From Planctomycetaceae bacterium (GTDB lineage Bacteria > Planctomycetota > Planctomycetia > Pirellulales > Pirellulaceae): a stretch of DNA of 62,760 nt. The position numbers were made by a program, and so were the translations under genes. The notes beneath the pieces are model-generated. The model searched no databases. It saw only the letters and a program-made list of their open reading frames with translations, and was not told where the DNA came from. This document shows positions 16,658-26,296 of the stretch, in pieces. The stretch covers positions 1 through 62,760 of the forward strand of contig DUDC01000285.1 of the NCBI GenBank assembly GCA_012959465.1, read 5' to 3'. Positions within the stretch are counted from its first letter, which is position 1, and each line of letters begins with the position of its first letter.

Positions 16658-18607
16658 ATGGAAACCAGAGTACGGTCCCACAAGAGGCTGGTTTTGGGAC
16701 TTGTGTGTGGGCTTGCGATCTTGACGTTCGCCGGTCGACAGTCCATCCTACCCACCGCGACGCACGCTCAGCCGCCCAGTTTTGGCGAGTTGGGAGGACT
16801 TGGCGAAGGGCTCTCTCCATTCGGTCCTCTCGGCGGTTTCGGGTCCGAGCAAGCGACCCATGAAGCGACGTTCACGATAACTGAGGGCAGGCTCGAGGGC
16901 GTGATTTCGGTAGAGATGACCGTTATCCCAGGCTGGCATACCTTTTCGTTGACGCAAGGTGACGGAGCTTTACCGAGCGAGCTATCGCTCGGCAAGTCGG
17001 CGGACTACGAGTTGGCGGGGGAATTCACGTCTCAACCGGGCCCAGATTTGCATGCGGAATTTGGGAACATTCTAGAGATGCACCGTGGAACGGTGGTGTT
17101 TTCGGCTCCGCTCCGAATTTCCGAGGGCGTCGACCCGGAGCAATTGGAGATCCAAGTCGAGTACAACGGACAGGTCTGCACCGACACGATCGAGGGCTCA
17201 GACGTCGGTCAATGTGTGCCGCTGAGCGCTACGCTCACAGCGACATTTGCGTCCTACGAGAAAGCAGACGTCGCGGCCGCGAAGTTGGAAGGTGGCAAGC
17301 GAACACTGGTTCATCAACCGCTTAGCGCCAAGACGTTGGCTGTTTTCGTCGCTTTTGGATTGATGGGTGGGTTAATCCTCAATCTGATGCCGTGTGTGCT
17401 GCCAGTGGTGGGCCTGAAAATTCTCTCTTTTGCCGAACAGGCTGGCCATGCCCGCGGTCGTGTCTTGGCGCTTAATCTGTGGTTCTCGGCGGGTTTGATC
17501 GCCGTCTTCATGGTCCTGGCGACTTTGGCTGCGGCGTTGCAGATGAGTTGGGGCGAGCAGTTCACGCACGGTTGGTTCAAGTTGAGTTTGATTTGTGTCG
17601 TGTTCGCGATGGCACTGAGTTTCCTAGGCGTCTGGGAAATACCGCTTCCGGGTTTTGTTGGCACTGGAAAAGCGAACGATTTGCAAGCGAAAGAGGGGCC
17701 GGCGGGCGCGTTTTTTAAGGGCGTTTTCACGACCATTTTGGCCACACCGTGTAGCGGCCCGTTCTTGGGTCCCGTCTTTGCCTACACGGCCACTCAGCCG
17801 GCATTGGTGACCTATTTGATCTTCGGCAGCGTCGGGGTCGGAATGGCGAGCCCCTACATCGCCGTCGGGCTGCAACCGAAGTTGGTTAAGATGTTGCCAA
17901 AACCAGGGGCCTGGATGGAGACGTTCAAACAGTTTATGGCCTTCGTGTTACTTGCCACCGTCGTATTTCTATTCACGACGATCAAGAATGTGGAATTCCT
18001 GCCTACACTGGCCACTCTGTTTGGAATCTGGTTCGCGTGTTGGATGATCGGTAGGATCGAATTTACCGCGACACGAAACCAAAAATTGCGGGGGTGGGCA
18101 ATGGCCCTCTGTGCCGCTGTCTTGATAGGGGGCGGTTCTTTTCGACTGTTAGGCGAACATGAAGCCGTGTTGCCGTGGACGGACTACTCGTCTGACTCGC
18201 TCGCTTCAGCTCAGGAAGAGGGCAAGACAGTCATGGTCGATTTCACAGCTCAATGGTGTCTGACTTGCAAGATGAATTACTATTGGACGATCGATACCGA
18301 CGACGTGTTGGACGTCGTGGAAGAACTGGACGTCGTGCCCATGTTGGCCGATTGGACCGACCGCAGCGAGGAGATCAAGTCGAAACTGCTAGAACTTAAT
18401 TCCAACTCGATCCCGCTGCTGGCCATTTACCCGGCGAATCGACCGGATGAGCCGATCATACTTCGCGATGTGATCAGTAAGAAAACACTGATCGATGCCC
18501 TACGGGAGGCCGGGCCTTCAACGGGCACTGCCGCGAAGGTCACAAGCGAGGAACAACGTCGCACGGCGAGTTCCAGCCGAAGTTCCGCCGCGGGACGTGG
18601 TCTTTAA
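16658..18607 (+). CDS. DsbD-like thiol:disulfide interchange protein
   Basis: This protein carries reducing power across the inner membrane from cytoplasmic thioredoxin to periplasmic thiols. I start at 16658 because AGAGGAG lies just upstream and the N-terminus then forms a signal peptide ending near ATHA-QP. Domains in order: a periplasmic DsbD-alpha-like domain (about 38-220) with a cysteine pair VCTDTIEG...QC, and a multi-pass CcdA/DsbD transmembrane domain (about 225-515) with NLMPCVLPVVGLK and ATPCSGPFLGPVFAY, each holding a redox cysteine. A C-terminal thioredoxin domain follows, with AQWCLTCK (Cys534 and Cys537), then a Ser/Ala-rich tail. The 649-residue length fits full DsbD. Its partners could include the cytochrome c and thioredoxin-like proteins nearby. 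Confidence 0.92.
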   Translation: METRVRSHKRLVLGLVCGLAILTFAGRQSILPTATHAQPPSFGELGGLGEGLSPFGPLGGFGSEQATHEATFTITEGRLEGVISVEMTVIPGWHTFSLTQGDGALPSELSLGKSADYELAGEFTSQPGPDLHAEFGNILEMHRGTVVFSAPLRISEGVDPEQLEIQVEYNGQVCTDTIEGSDVGQCVPLSATLTATFASYEKADVAAAKLEGGKRTLVHQPLSAKTLAVFVAFGLMGGLILNLMPCVLPVVGLKILSFAEQAGHARGRVLALNLWFSAGLIAVFMVLATLAAALQMSWGEQFTHGWFKLSLICVVFAMALSFLGVWEIPLPGFVGTGKANDLQAKEGPAGAFFKGVFTTILATPCSGPFLGPVFAYTATQPALVTYLIFGSVGVGMASPYIAVGLQPKLVKMLPKPGAWMETFKQFMAFVLLATVVFLFTTIKNVEFLPTLATLFGIWFACWMIGRIEFTATRNQKLRGWAMALCAAVLIGGGSFRLLGEHEAVLPWTDYSSDSLASAQEEGKTVMVDFTAQWCLTCKMNYYWTIDTDDVLDVVEELDVVPMLADWTDRSEEIKSKLLELNSNSIPLLAIYPANRPDEPIILRDVISKKTLIDALREAGPSTGTAAKVTSEEQRRTASSSRSSAAGRGL

Positions 18608-18633
18608 GTCATTGCCCGATCGTTCGGTTTAAC

Positions 18634-19803
18634 TCAGGTTAATTCAGCGCCCTGTTCGCCGACTTCGATCTCGCCGATTTTCCAATTCTCGACGCCCGCA
18701 TCGGCGAGCAAGCGTTGTACAGAATCGGCGTAATAGGCGCTGACGATGACCGCCATGCCGATGCCCATGTTGAAGACGCGGAACATCTCGTCGTCTTTCA
18801 CGTTGCCTAGACGCTGTAACCAGGGAAAGATGTTGGGAATCGGCCAGCTGCCGAGTTTGAGTTTGGCTCGCGTACTTGTTGGCATGATGCGGGCAATGTT
18901 CTCACACAAACCGCCACCGGTGATGTGTGCGATGCCATGAACAACATTCTTTACCGGATAGTGAGCTAGGATCTTGCGAATCGGTTGAGCGTAGATTCGT
19001 GTCGGCTCAAGCAGCGCTTCGCCGACCGATTTGCCACCTAGTTCTTCGACTGGGTCATCGATGTTTTTCCCCTCGCGGTCGAAAACGATGCGTCGAACCA
19101 AGCTGTAGCCGTTGGAGTGGATGCCGCTTGAGGCCAAGCCGATCACCGTGTCGCCGACCGCGATGCTCTTGCCGTCGATCAAGTCCCGACGTTCGACGAC
19201 ACCAACACAGAAACCGGCGAGATCGAAATCACCGTTGCCGTACAGGTCTGGCATGATCGCTGTTTCGCCGCCGATCAAAGCGCAGTCGGACTGCAAGCAG
19301 CCTTCGCTGATCCCTTCAACGATCTGTTCCAATAGCGATGGATCGTCGTGTGACATGGCGATGTAGTCGAGAAAAAACAACGGTTCGGCCCCGCAGCAGA
19401 TGGCGTCGTTGACGCACATGGCTACCAAGTCGATTCCAACGGTATCGTGGAGTTGCGTCAGGCAAGCGATCTTTAGTTTCGTCCCGACGCCATCGGTGCA
19501 GGCAACCATCACGGGCGACTGGTAGTTGCGGGCAAAGAGCCGGCTGGTGAAATCGAGTTCAAACAGGCCGGCGAAGCCGCCGTCTAATTGTAAAACTCGC
19601 GGAGAAAACGTCCGGTGCATCAACCGCGGCAGACGAGCCATCGATTGCTCGTACACCTCAAGATCCACACCGGAATCTTTGTAGGTTAGTCCGTCGTCAC
19701 CAGCGGTTACGCCGGCTGTTTCCGCCTCGACTACGACCTTGCCATCGCCGTTCGCGCCGAGCGACTTGCCATTCGCGTCTTGCTTGCCGTCAGATTCACC
19801 CAT
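18634..19803 (-). CDS. purM: Phosphoribosylformylglycinamidine cyclo-ligase (AIR synthetase)
   Basis: PurM closes the imidazole ring in purine synthesis, converting FGAM to AIR with ATP. After an unusual polar N-terminal extension of about 38 residues rich in Gly/Asp/Ala, the family sequence begins with [15 protein letters not shown]. It continues with [64 protein letters not shown] and [16 protein letters not shown], all diagnostic. The length is 389 residues against roughly 345 for typical PurM, the excess being the extension. It stands alone on the minus strand, convergent with the DsbD-like gene. Confidence 0.96.
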   Translation of the reverse strand: MGESDGKQDANGKSLGANGDGKVVVEAETAGVTAGDDGLTYKDSGVDLEVYEQSMARLPRLMHRTFSPRVLQLDGGFAGLFELDFTSRLFARNYQSPVMVACTDGVGTKLKIACLTQLHDTVGIDLVAMCVNDAICCGAEPLFFLDYIAMSHDDPSLLEQIVEGISEGCLQSDCALIGGETAIMPDLYGNGDFDLAGFCVGVVERRDLIDGKSIAVGDTVIGLASSGIHSNGYSLVRRIVFDREGKNIDDPVEELGGKSVGEALLEPTRIYAQPIRKILAHYPVKNVVHGIAHITGGGLCENIARIMPTSTRAKLKLGSWPIPNIFPWLQRLGNVKDDEMFRVFNMGIGMAVIVSAYYADSVQRLLADAGVENWKIGEIEVGEQGAELT

Positions 19804-20369
19804 GTTTGCTCAAGTATTCAATAATGCCGCGTTGGCGCTGGGTTGATGGGGAGGCCGATAGGGGCTCGGTAATCTGTGACGGTCGTGAACACAGCAACGT
19901 GGCGTCTGCCCAGCCCACGTCGCTCAAGAGGTTGGATTCTAAGGCTGCACCACCGTTTTTGCAACGAGCGGTCGGATCGTCATGTGGCTCTGCGAATCGT
20001 ACATGCCGTGAGGATTGGCGGACAAAACTGTTTTTTCAGCCTACCGATAACCGACAATGTTAAGGAGTGAGCGGATGTCTCATGGTCCCCACTACTTGGG
20101 GGCCGTGGAATGACACTGCCTGCTCCATGTTTGGCTCCGTAACCATGGGCATTATCGTCGTCAATCACGCTCGATAGTTCACGCCATCCCACCCGTTAAC
20201 TCACGCCGACCCAACCGAATTCCCTGACGCATACGACCTAAGGCGATTTGACGGAAACTCACAAGAATTGAGGGGGACTTTGAGCCACTGCTCGCAGCGG
20301 GTGTTATTCATCTCGTGGAAGCTGACAACGCGCCAACGCACCTAATCAAACGACGAGAATCAACTCAAT
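19804..20369. other. Divergent intergenic region between purM and glgX
   Basis: In these 566 bases I see only short open frames with no recognisable product. There is no tRNA-like cloverleaf and no clear hairpin plus T-tract. It should contain divergent promoters for purM and glgX, but I cannot place them with confidence. Confidence 0.5.
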
Positions 20370-22472
20370 ATGCTGATGCGACACGTTCATCCCAAACTCC
20401 AGTTCAATCACACCCTGCCGTACGGTGCCATTGTGCACGAAGGCGGCATTCAGTTTGTGATTTTCAGCCGTTCGGCGACGGAAATGCGTTTGCTCCTATA
20501 CGATCGAGTCGAAGATACCGAACCGTCGGAGGTCATTCACTTTGAACGGAAAACGGATCGTTGGGGAGACATTTGGAGCATCTTCGTAAATGGTCTCAAC
20601 AAAGGGCAGTTGTACCACATACAGGCGGACGGGCCGCACGACCCCGAAAACGGCCAGTGGTTTGACGGCGACTGCCGATTGATCGATCCCTACACCAAGG
20701 CTCTGGCCGGCGAGTTTCAACCGCACACTGACGGCATCATTCGACCACCAAAATGCGTCGTCATCGACGATGCTTTTGACTGGGAGGGCGATCGGCATTT
20801 GAGGTTGGATTACTCCGAGACGATCATCTACGAAATGCACGTTCGGGGGTTCACCATGAACGCCAACAGCGGCGTAAAACACCCTGGCACCTATTTGGGC
20901 GTGATCGAGAAGATCCCCTACCTCAAGTCACTCGGTATCACGGCTGTCGAGTTGATGCCGATTCACGAATTCCCCATTCGCGACATTTTGGGCCAAATTC
21001 CCGAGCGGGGGAACTACTGGGGTTACGACTCCATGGCATTTTTCTCACCACACCGAGGGTATGCGTCGGGGAGTGAACCGGGCTGTCAGGTGACCGAATT
21101 CAAGGAGATGGTTAAGGCACTGCATCAAGCGGGTATTGAAGTCATTCTGGACGTCGTTTTTAACCACACCTGCGAGGGCAACGAACGGGGGCCCGTGCTC
21201 AGCTTTAAGGGCCTGGAGAACCGTGTCTATTACATTCTAGAAAACAGCGGAAGCCGATACGCGAACTATTCGGGTTGTGGCAATACGGTCAATGGAAACC
21301 ACCCGATCGTCCGCGAAATGATATTCCATTGCCTGCGACATTGGGTCCACAACTACCACATTGATGGATTCCGATTTGACCTGGCGTCGATACTCAGTCG
21401 AGACCGCTCGGGTGCGCTGATTTCGAACCCGCCACTCGTCGAGGCGATTGCCGAAGACCCGCTGTTGGCGGATACCAAGATCATCGCGGAAGCATGGGAT
21501 GCCGCTGGCGCCTATCAGGTCGGCTCGTTCGGTGATTTTCGCTGGGGAGATTTGCGACAAGAGAGGCATTGGGCGGAGTGGAATGGACGGTTTCGCGATG
21601 ACGTACGCCGTTTTTGGCGGGGCGATCCGGGGACGCTGGGAGCTTTTACGACGCGGCTCTCAGGCTCTAGTGACTTGTATGAGGGCACCGGCCGTCCACC
21701 CTACTGTAGTATCAATTTTGTCACGTCGCACGACGGGTTCACTCTCAACGACATGGTCACCTACAGAGAGAAGCACAACGAGGAAAATGGCGAAGGGAAT
21801 CGAGATGGAGAGAACAACAACCTGAGCGAAAACTACGGCGTCGAGGGAATCACACGTCGACCGATCATCAATGAACTTCGTTCGCGACAGATTCGCAACA
21901 TGCTGGCCACATTGATCCTCAGTCAAGGTGTGCCGATGCTGGTTTCTGGTGATGAAGTTCGCCGCACACAGAATGGTAATAACAACGCCTATTGTCAGGA
22001 CAACGAAATCTCCTGGTTCAACTGGGACCTCGTTGAAGAAAACGCCGACATGTTGCGATTTGCAAAAGCGTTGATCCATTTTAGGCGAGAACAGCCGACT
22101 GTCCGTCGAAAGGAATTCATGACCGGGAAACCGGAACGCGAGGGCGAGTTGCCGGACGTTAGTTGGTACAGCGCATTGGGCACGGCGGTCGATTGGGGTG
22201 AAGGCGACCCAGCGTTCATCGCCCTGCTCAGCGCCCCAACGGCTGACGCCCACGCTCGCGACGTCATGCTGTTGGCGAATGGCTCGGCGGACCGCCGTGA
22301 GTTCATTCTTCCGCCAGTGGCCAAGGGGACATCTTGGAGGTTGTTCATCGACACCTGCGCGGCACCTCCCAAAGATGTCTACCCGAAATTCGACGGCCCA
22401 AAGCCTCCACGAAGTCGGCGATTGGTGCTGCCTTATCGCTCCGTTTGCTGCTACGTGGCAGCGCCCAGTTAA
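20370..22472 (+). CDS. glgX: Glycogen debranching enzyme GlgX (isoamylase-type)
   Basis: GlgX hydrolyses alpha-1,6 branches of limit glycogen during glycogen breakdown in the cytoplasm. The N-terminal ~140 residues form a CBM48-like beta domain (HPKLQFNHTLPYGAIVHEGG). The GH13 barrel follows. The catalytic nucleophile is Asp337 in DGFRFDLAS, the acid/base is Glu374 in IIAEAWDA, and the third carboxylate is Asp455 in VTSHDGFTLNDMV. YWGYDSMAFFSPHRGYA and VIEVILDVVFNHT-like segments (GIEVILDVVFNHTCEGNE) also match. The length of 700 residues is normal. Other glycogen genes are not in the window. A cluster of palindromes follows the stop codon. Confidence 0.95.
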   Translation: MLMRHVHPKLQFNHTLPYGAIVHEGGIQFVIFSRSATEMRLLLYDRVEDTEPSEVIHFERKTDRWGDIWSIFVNGLNKGQLYHIQADGPHDPENGQWFDGDCRLIDPYTKALAGEFQPHTDGIIRPPKCVVIDDAFDWEGDRHLRLDYSETIIYEMHVRGFTMNANSGVKHPGTYLGVIEKIPYLKSLGITAVELMPIHEFPIRDILGQIPERGNYWGYDSMAFFSPHRGYASGSEPGCQVTEFKEMVKALHQAGIEVILDVVFNHTCEGNERGPVLSFKGLENRVYYILENSGSRYANYSGCGNTVNGNHPIVREMIFHCLRHWVHNYHIDGFRFDLASILSRDRSGALISNPPLVEAIAEDPLLADTKIIAEAWDAAGAYQVGSFGDFRWGDLRQERHWAEWNGRFRDDVRRFWRGDPGTLGAFTTRLSGSSDLYEGTGRPPYCSINFVTSHDGFTLNDMVTYREKHNEENGEGNRDGENNNLSENYGVEGITRRPIINELRSRQIRNMLATLILSQGVPMLVSGDEVRRTQNGNNNAYCQDNEISWFNWDLVEENADMLRFAKALIHFRREQPTVRRKEFMTGKPEREGELPDVSWYSALGTAVDWGEGDPAFIALLSAPTADAHARDVMLLANGSADRREFILPPVAKGTSWRLFIDTCAAPPKDVYPKFDGPKPPRSRRLVLPYRSVCCYVAAPS

Positions 22473-22481
22473 GTCAATCCT

Positions 22482-22590
22482 GGCCGCGAACGCGGCCGGC
22501 CACAGCGTGTGCTGTTCGCAGGCCCACGGACGAAAACACTGGCGAAGCCAGTGCCACATTCGGGTTGGAGAGCTGGCGAGCCGTCCAGCC
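22482..22590. repeat. REP-like cluster of inverted repeats after glgX
   Basis: Three inverted repeats lie in a row. GGCCGCG-AA-CGCGGCC spans 22482-22497, and CACTGGC-GAA-GCCAGTG spans 22537-22553. A third, GCTGG-N8-CCAGC, lies at about 22571-22590 and is flanked by TTGG/CCAA. None is followed by a T-tract, so they look like intergenic REP-type palindromes, not terminators. The remaining bases to 22809 hold the promoter region of the next gene and nothing else I recognise. Confidence 0.65.
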
Positions 22591-22809
22591 AACACTACCG
22601 GTGCGATTGACTCTACTATCCGCAAAGCCGTGACCGGACCACTGTTCAAGTGGGGGGTGGCTTATTTGGCGACGACGAAGCGTAACAGACCGACGGGTGG
22701 TTGACGGCCGTTGAATTTTTCTTATCCTTCCCCTCTTTGCTAATCCCTGCAATTCGCCCGCTGTAGTCGCGTCACGGAGGGCTTTACGCATCCTTATGGA
22801 GATGATGTT

Positions 22810-23286
22810 ATGCGATTGGTTCTGCGGGTAGTTGTTGTTTCGGTGTTCCTTTTATCGGTCGGACCTAGCCTGGATGCGGTCGAACCCAAGAAGAGCAAGC
22901 CAAGTACCGTCAAACCTGATGATGGCAAGTCGGTCAGCGGCTTCACTTGGCAGTCGGAATTCGAAAAGGCCTGGAAAACGGCCGAGGATAAGAAACGGCC
23001 GCTCCTGTTGTTCCTGTCGATGGACGGGTGCTACTACTGCAAGAAAATGGAGCGGGACACGTATGCTAACGAGGAGATTGCGAAAGAGCTTCGCGAGTCC
23101 TTTGTGCCTGTCCGCGTCAAGTACCGGCAAGATCCTCAGCTAGTACGGCGTTACAAGGTCCAAGTCTTTCCGACGACGGTGATCATCTATCCGGGGACGA
23201 AACGCGTCGAGAAGTTCCCTGGGTATGTTGGCCCCTCCCAAATGAAGAGCCGTCTGGCGAGTTCTCTCTCCACCGATCGTCGCTAG
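22810..23286 (+). CDS. Secreted thioredoxin-like protein (CxxC)
   Basis: This 158-residue protein has an N-terminal signal peptide (LRVVVVSVFLLSVGPSLDA) and then a thioredoxin fold. The active-site segment is LSMDGCYYCKKMERDTY, with a C-Y-Y-C redox pair. The cis-proline follows in KVQVFPTTVIIYPG. It resembles the DUF255/thioredoxin_7 group, in which the helix after CxxC has KKME. It probably works outside the cytoplasmic membrane as a thiol oxidoreductase or reductant carrier. The DsbD-like protein at 16658 could reduce it; that link is inference. Confidence 0.88.
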   Translation: MRLVLRVVVVSVFLLSVGPSLDAVEPKKSKPSTVKPDDGKSVSGFTWQSEFEKAWKTAEDKKRPLLLFLSMDGCYYCKKMERDTYANEEIAKELRESFVPVRVKYRQDPQLVRRYKVQVFPTTVIIYPGTKRVEKFPGYVGPSQMKSRLASSLSTDRR

Positions 23287-23312
23287 AATTGTCGACCGTG
23301 AAAACTCGCGAT

Positions 23313-23337
23313 CCCCACAGGCTCTGTGCCGGTGGGG
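23313..23337. repeat. Hairpin in convergent intergenic region
   Basis: CCCCAC (23313-23318) pairs with GTGGGG (23332-23337). After an A/G mismatch, a further GGC/GCC pair leaves a 5-base loop. There is no T-tract. It may be a weak terminator or REP-like element between convergent genes. Confidence 0.4.
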
Positions 23338-23398
23338 GTAAATGCCATTAAGTCGACGGCGGTGTCTAGTATGTGGATGGCGATGATCGTAGGGTTGG

Positions 23399-23803
23399 TC
23401 AAGCGGCGCTCGACGGCGCGTTACGACTGACCAACTGGTAATTGCCGACCACGACCGTCCGCAACAGTGTTGCGAGCTCCTCATTTTTCGTATTCAGCAA
23501 AGACAATCCGGCGATCTTCACGTCTTTGAGAATCAACCGAGCTCCATCTTGTCGTATACGAGCGGAAAACGGTTCGTCGACAAACGCGTTTGATAGTGCT
23601 TCGATTTCCATTATCGCGGGGACAATTGGTCCGGGGCCAATAGTTGTGGGGTAGAAGATTGGTGGGGGGAGTTCCGTCGTTGGAGATGGCAAGTGCGACG
23701 GCGTTTGTGCGGGACGGTAATCTTGGGCAGTCGTTGGCCGTTGTTCGGTGTAAACGGGCGGCACCCCAGTTCTCGAGTTCCCCGATGATCGAAAAAGAAA
23801 CAC
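23399..23803 (-). CDS. Hypothetical proline-rich protein, frame uncertain
   Basis: I do not recognise this 134-residue product. Its first half is Pro/Thr-rich (TEQRPTTAQDYRPAQTP and further). The second half has regular strand-like text such as ARLILKDVKIAGLSLL and ELATLLRTVVVGNYQLV, which reads like real coding sequence. The annotated start is a GTG with no ribosome site, while a good GGGAGG site lies upstream in a different frame whose own product is short. A frameshift near the 5' end is therefore possible. It follows the HD gene on the same strand with 70 bases between. Confidence 0.4.
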   Translation of the reverse strand: MFLFRSSGNSRTGVPPVYTEQRPTTAQDYRPAQTPSHLPSPTTELPPPIFYPTTIGPGPIVPAIMEIEALSNAFVDEPFSARIRQDGARLILKDVKIAGLSLLNTKNEELATLLRTVVVGNYQLVSRNAPSSAA

Positions 23804-23873
23804 GGAACGATTGGCGGCGGATGCCGCGATTCACGGCCTTCCTCCCTCTCGCATCGAGTGGCGAGATTCCACT

Positions 23874-25208
23874 CTAGCGTTCCATGGCCGTGATGGCGGC
23901 ATCGAGTAGTGGTCCGAGCTCCTCTGCAGGCCCCAGAGCGTCTCGGACTCGCGGATGCAAGAACACACGCACTCGCTTCACATAGTCGTCAAATTGCTTT
24001 TTGGCGAGTGTCTGCACGACTGGCGAAACTTCGCCCAATTCACGATAGATCGACTCTTTCGGGAAATGTACTTCGATCTTGAATTCCACCTCCAGTTGAG
24101 TCGGCGGCGCATCGATGAGCACTTCGTGGGGTGCGACGCGGCTGCCTAACTGATGGCTCAGTCGCAAGGCGAGTTCTTCGGCACAGGCAGCCAACCATGG
24201 ATAGGGACGACGAGCGAGCTGCATGTAACGATCATGGTCTTGGAAATAACTGAATTGGGCAGTTCGTTTGTAGAGTACTCTTGTCGGTCCAAACAGGCCT
24301 TCCAGTAGGTCTCGGGCAGGTCCGTTTCCGGCTGCGTCACGCATCGCGCGAGTGAACGCGTGCTCTGTCAGACGAAACAGTCGGTCGAGGTCCAGTGTAT
24401 GGTGGAGCAGGTAAAACGCTCGCTGAAGCATGGCTGTCGCGGCGCGCACCGCATGGTGCCAGTAGACTTCACTAAACATGACGTAACGGGCAAACACCAT
24501 CATCTCGGCTGCCGTCTTCCCCTTGTCTCTGATGGCCAGGCCGGTGTCGTTAGAATTTAGACAGAGGCTGGCGATGAGCCGCTGCTGATCGAAGTTCTTT
24601 CCATAGGGGACACCAGCGTGGAGGCTATCCCGCTGTAAGTAGTCCATTTTGTCGATGTCGATTGGACCTGACAGGATGCTCTGCAATACTCGTGCGCTCG
24701 GCGCGCGGGGTTTGGCGGAAAGCAGTGAGACGACATCTCGAGGTTGAATGCCCCATTCATCACGGAGAAGATCGGCAATTTCACCTTCGAGGAGAAAGCT
24801 GTTTGCGAACATCTCGTGCTCGGGTACGCCCGGCAATCGCATGTCCTCGATTGGGTGGCAAAACGGCCAGTGTCCCAAATCGTGAAGCAGCGCTGCCACG
24901 ATCAACACTTCGGCGTCGGACGTGGAGATCAACTTGACAAATCGTTCGTCGCCAGCGAGTTGCTGCAAGTACAACAGAGCCAGTCGATAGACGCCCAAAC
25001 TGTGCTCGAAACGGGAATGATGGGCGGCCGGATAGACCAGAGAGACCAATCCGAGCTGTGAAATACGAGAAAGCCGGCGAAATTCGGGAGTGTCAATGAT
25101 GTTTCGCACGCGCGGGGAGAGCGGAATGTCCAGCTGATCCGGGATTCGCAACAGATCCTGACGTAACGTAAGGCTGCGAATTTCCGGTATATCTTCGAGC
25201 TGCAACAT
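23874..25208 (-). CDS. HD-domain phosphohydrolase (dGTPase/SAMHD1-like)
   Basis: This ~445-residue protein has a metal-dependent HD phosphohydrolase domain. The histidine/aspartate ligands appear in order in PAAHHSRFEHSLGVYRLA and VAALLHDLGHWPFCHPIEDM, with SGPIDIDKMDYLQRDSLHAGV later. DKMDYLxRD is typical of the dNTP-triphosphohydrolase/YdhJ-like branch that includes SAMHD1. I start at 25208 (MLQLEDIPEIRSL), as the in-frame 22-residue extension has no family similarity. The substrate, deoxynucleotides or another phosphoester, cannot be settled from sequence. It is cytoplasmic, with no membrane segment. Confidence 0.88.
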   Translation of the reverse strand: MLQLEDIPEIRSLTLRQDLLRIPDQLDIPLSPRVRNIIDTPEFRRLSRISQLGLVSLVYPAAHHSRFEHSLGVYRLALLYLQQLAGDERFVKLISTSDAEVLIVAALLHDLGHWPFCHPIEDMRLPGVPEHEMFANSFLLEGEIADLLRDEWGIQPRDVVSLLSAKPRAPSARVLQSILSGPIDIDKMDYLQRDSLHAGVPYGKNFDQQRLIASLCLNSNDTGLAIRDKGKTAAEMMVFARYVMFSEVYWHHAVRAATAMLQRAFYLLHHTLDLDRLFRLTEHAFTRAMRDAAGNGPARDLLEGLFGPTRVLYKRTAQFSYFQDHDRYMQLARRPYPWLAACAEELALRLSHQLGSRVAPHEVLIDAPPTQLEVEFKIEVHFPKESIYRELGEVSPVVQTLAKKQFDDYVKRVRVFLHPRVRDALGPAEELGPLLDAAITAMER

Positions 25209-25475
25209 GCGTGTCACCGGTGGGTGGATCGACGACCCTAGAAAAAGAACTTTCAACAGTGAACAGGGTGACAATCTACCGAATGGACCGCTAGCCCAAC
25301 ACCCGCCACACTCCCCATGGAGCGGACGATAAATCTAGAATTAGGGGCCAATTCAACCGGTCGGTGGCAAAATAGAAAAGTCGCCGAGTCTTGACGTGGT
25401 CGAAGATTGTGGCACATTACATCCTCATTTCTCGCTATCTCCTACTGCGATCCTGGTGCCCGGGAGCATATCAAC

Positions 25476-26144
25476 ATGCCAATTCAAGTGATCTGCCCAG
25501 GGTGCCACGCTCGATTTACGGTTAGCGATAAATTTGGTGGCAAAGAAGGCCCCTGCCCGAAGTGTAAGCAAAAGATCAAGATCCCCGAGGCAGTGGACGA
25601 GGTTGTTGTTCACGCTCCCGATGCATTCGGTCCCAAGGATAGTCAGGGTCAGTCGGTCCTCCGCCCCATATCGCGGCAAGAGACGAATTTTTCCTGGGTG
25701 TGGGCGGCCGGAATTGGGTTGTTCGTCGTCATCGCGTTTGTGGTCGCGTTGATCATGCGGTCGATGGGCGAGGCCCCCACAGCATTCGTCGCTGCCGGGG
25801 CGATCGTGTTAGGGCCATTGCTCGCGGTCGGTGGATACACGTTTCTACGCAACGACCAACTGGAGCCCTATCGGGGACTCGATTTGTTGGTGCGATCCCT
25901 CATTTGCGGCGCCGTGTATGCCGTCCTGTGGGGAGTCTATTGCTGGGCAGTGAAAGACTATTTGTTAAGTGGCAATGTGGAGCTCTTTCAACTCTTGTTG
26001 GTAGTGCCACCCATGCTGCTCATCGGCTCGCTTACATCCGCGGCCTCTTTCGAAATCGACTTCGGCAACGGAGCCCTGCACTACGGACTCTATTTGCTCG
26101 TAACCGTTTTGCTGCGATGCACGGCTGGCATGGCCGCTTTTTGA
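25476..26144 (+). CDS. Zinc-ribbon membrane protein of unknown function
   Basis: The product (222 residues) starts MPIQVICPGCHARFTVSD and ends its zinc ribbon with GPCPKCKQKIKIPE, giving two CxxC knuckles. This is the MJ0042/GFYx-like ribbon often found at the N-terminus of planctomycete membrane proteins. After a polar linker there are about five or six hydrophobic segments, beginning WVWAAGIGLFVVIAFVVALI and ending YGLYLLVTVLLRCTAGMAAF. The start at 25476 is preceded by GGGAG. The arrangement suggests a cytoplasmic zinc-binding head on a membrane anchor; the role is unknown. Confidence 0.8.
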   Translation: MPIQVICPGCHARFTVSDKFGGKEGPCPKCKQKIKIPEAVDEVVVHAPDAFGPKDSQGQSVLRPISRQETNFSWVWAAGIGLFVVIAFVVALIMRSMGEAPTAFVAAGAIVLGPLLAVGGYTFLRNDQLEPYRGLDLLVRSLICGAVYAVLWGVYCWAVKDYLLSGNVELFQLLLVVPPMLLIGSLTSAASFEIDFGNGALHYGLYLLVTVLLRCTAGMAAF

Positions 26145-26296
26145 CTGGGGCCAATTGTCCGCCGATCTCATGCGAGTCGACGCCTGCGGGGCCTCGTGGA
26201 AAATGGTGTCGTTGGTAAAATGGTCCGTTTCTGCGAAAAGTCATGCGGCAACTCGAGTAATCGATACGCGGCTCAGCCAACGGTAGAGGATCATTG

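Noticed and set aside
21660..22649. 329-residue open frame on the minus strand opposite glgX
   Set aside because: It lies within a conserved glgX reading frame, and its sequence has no family pattern.
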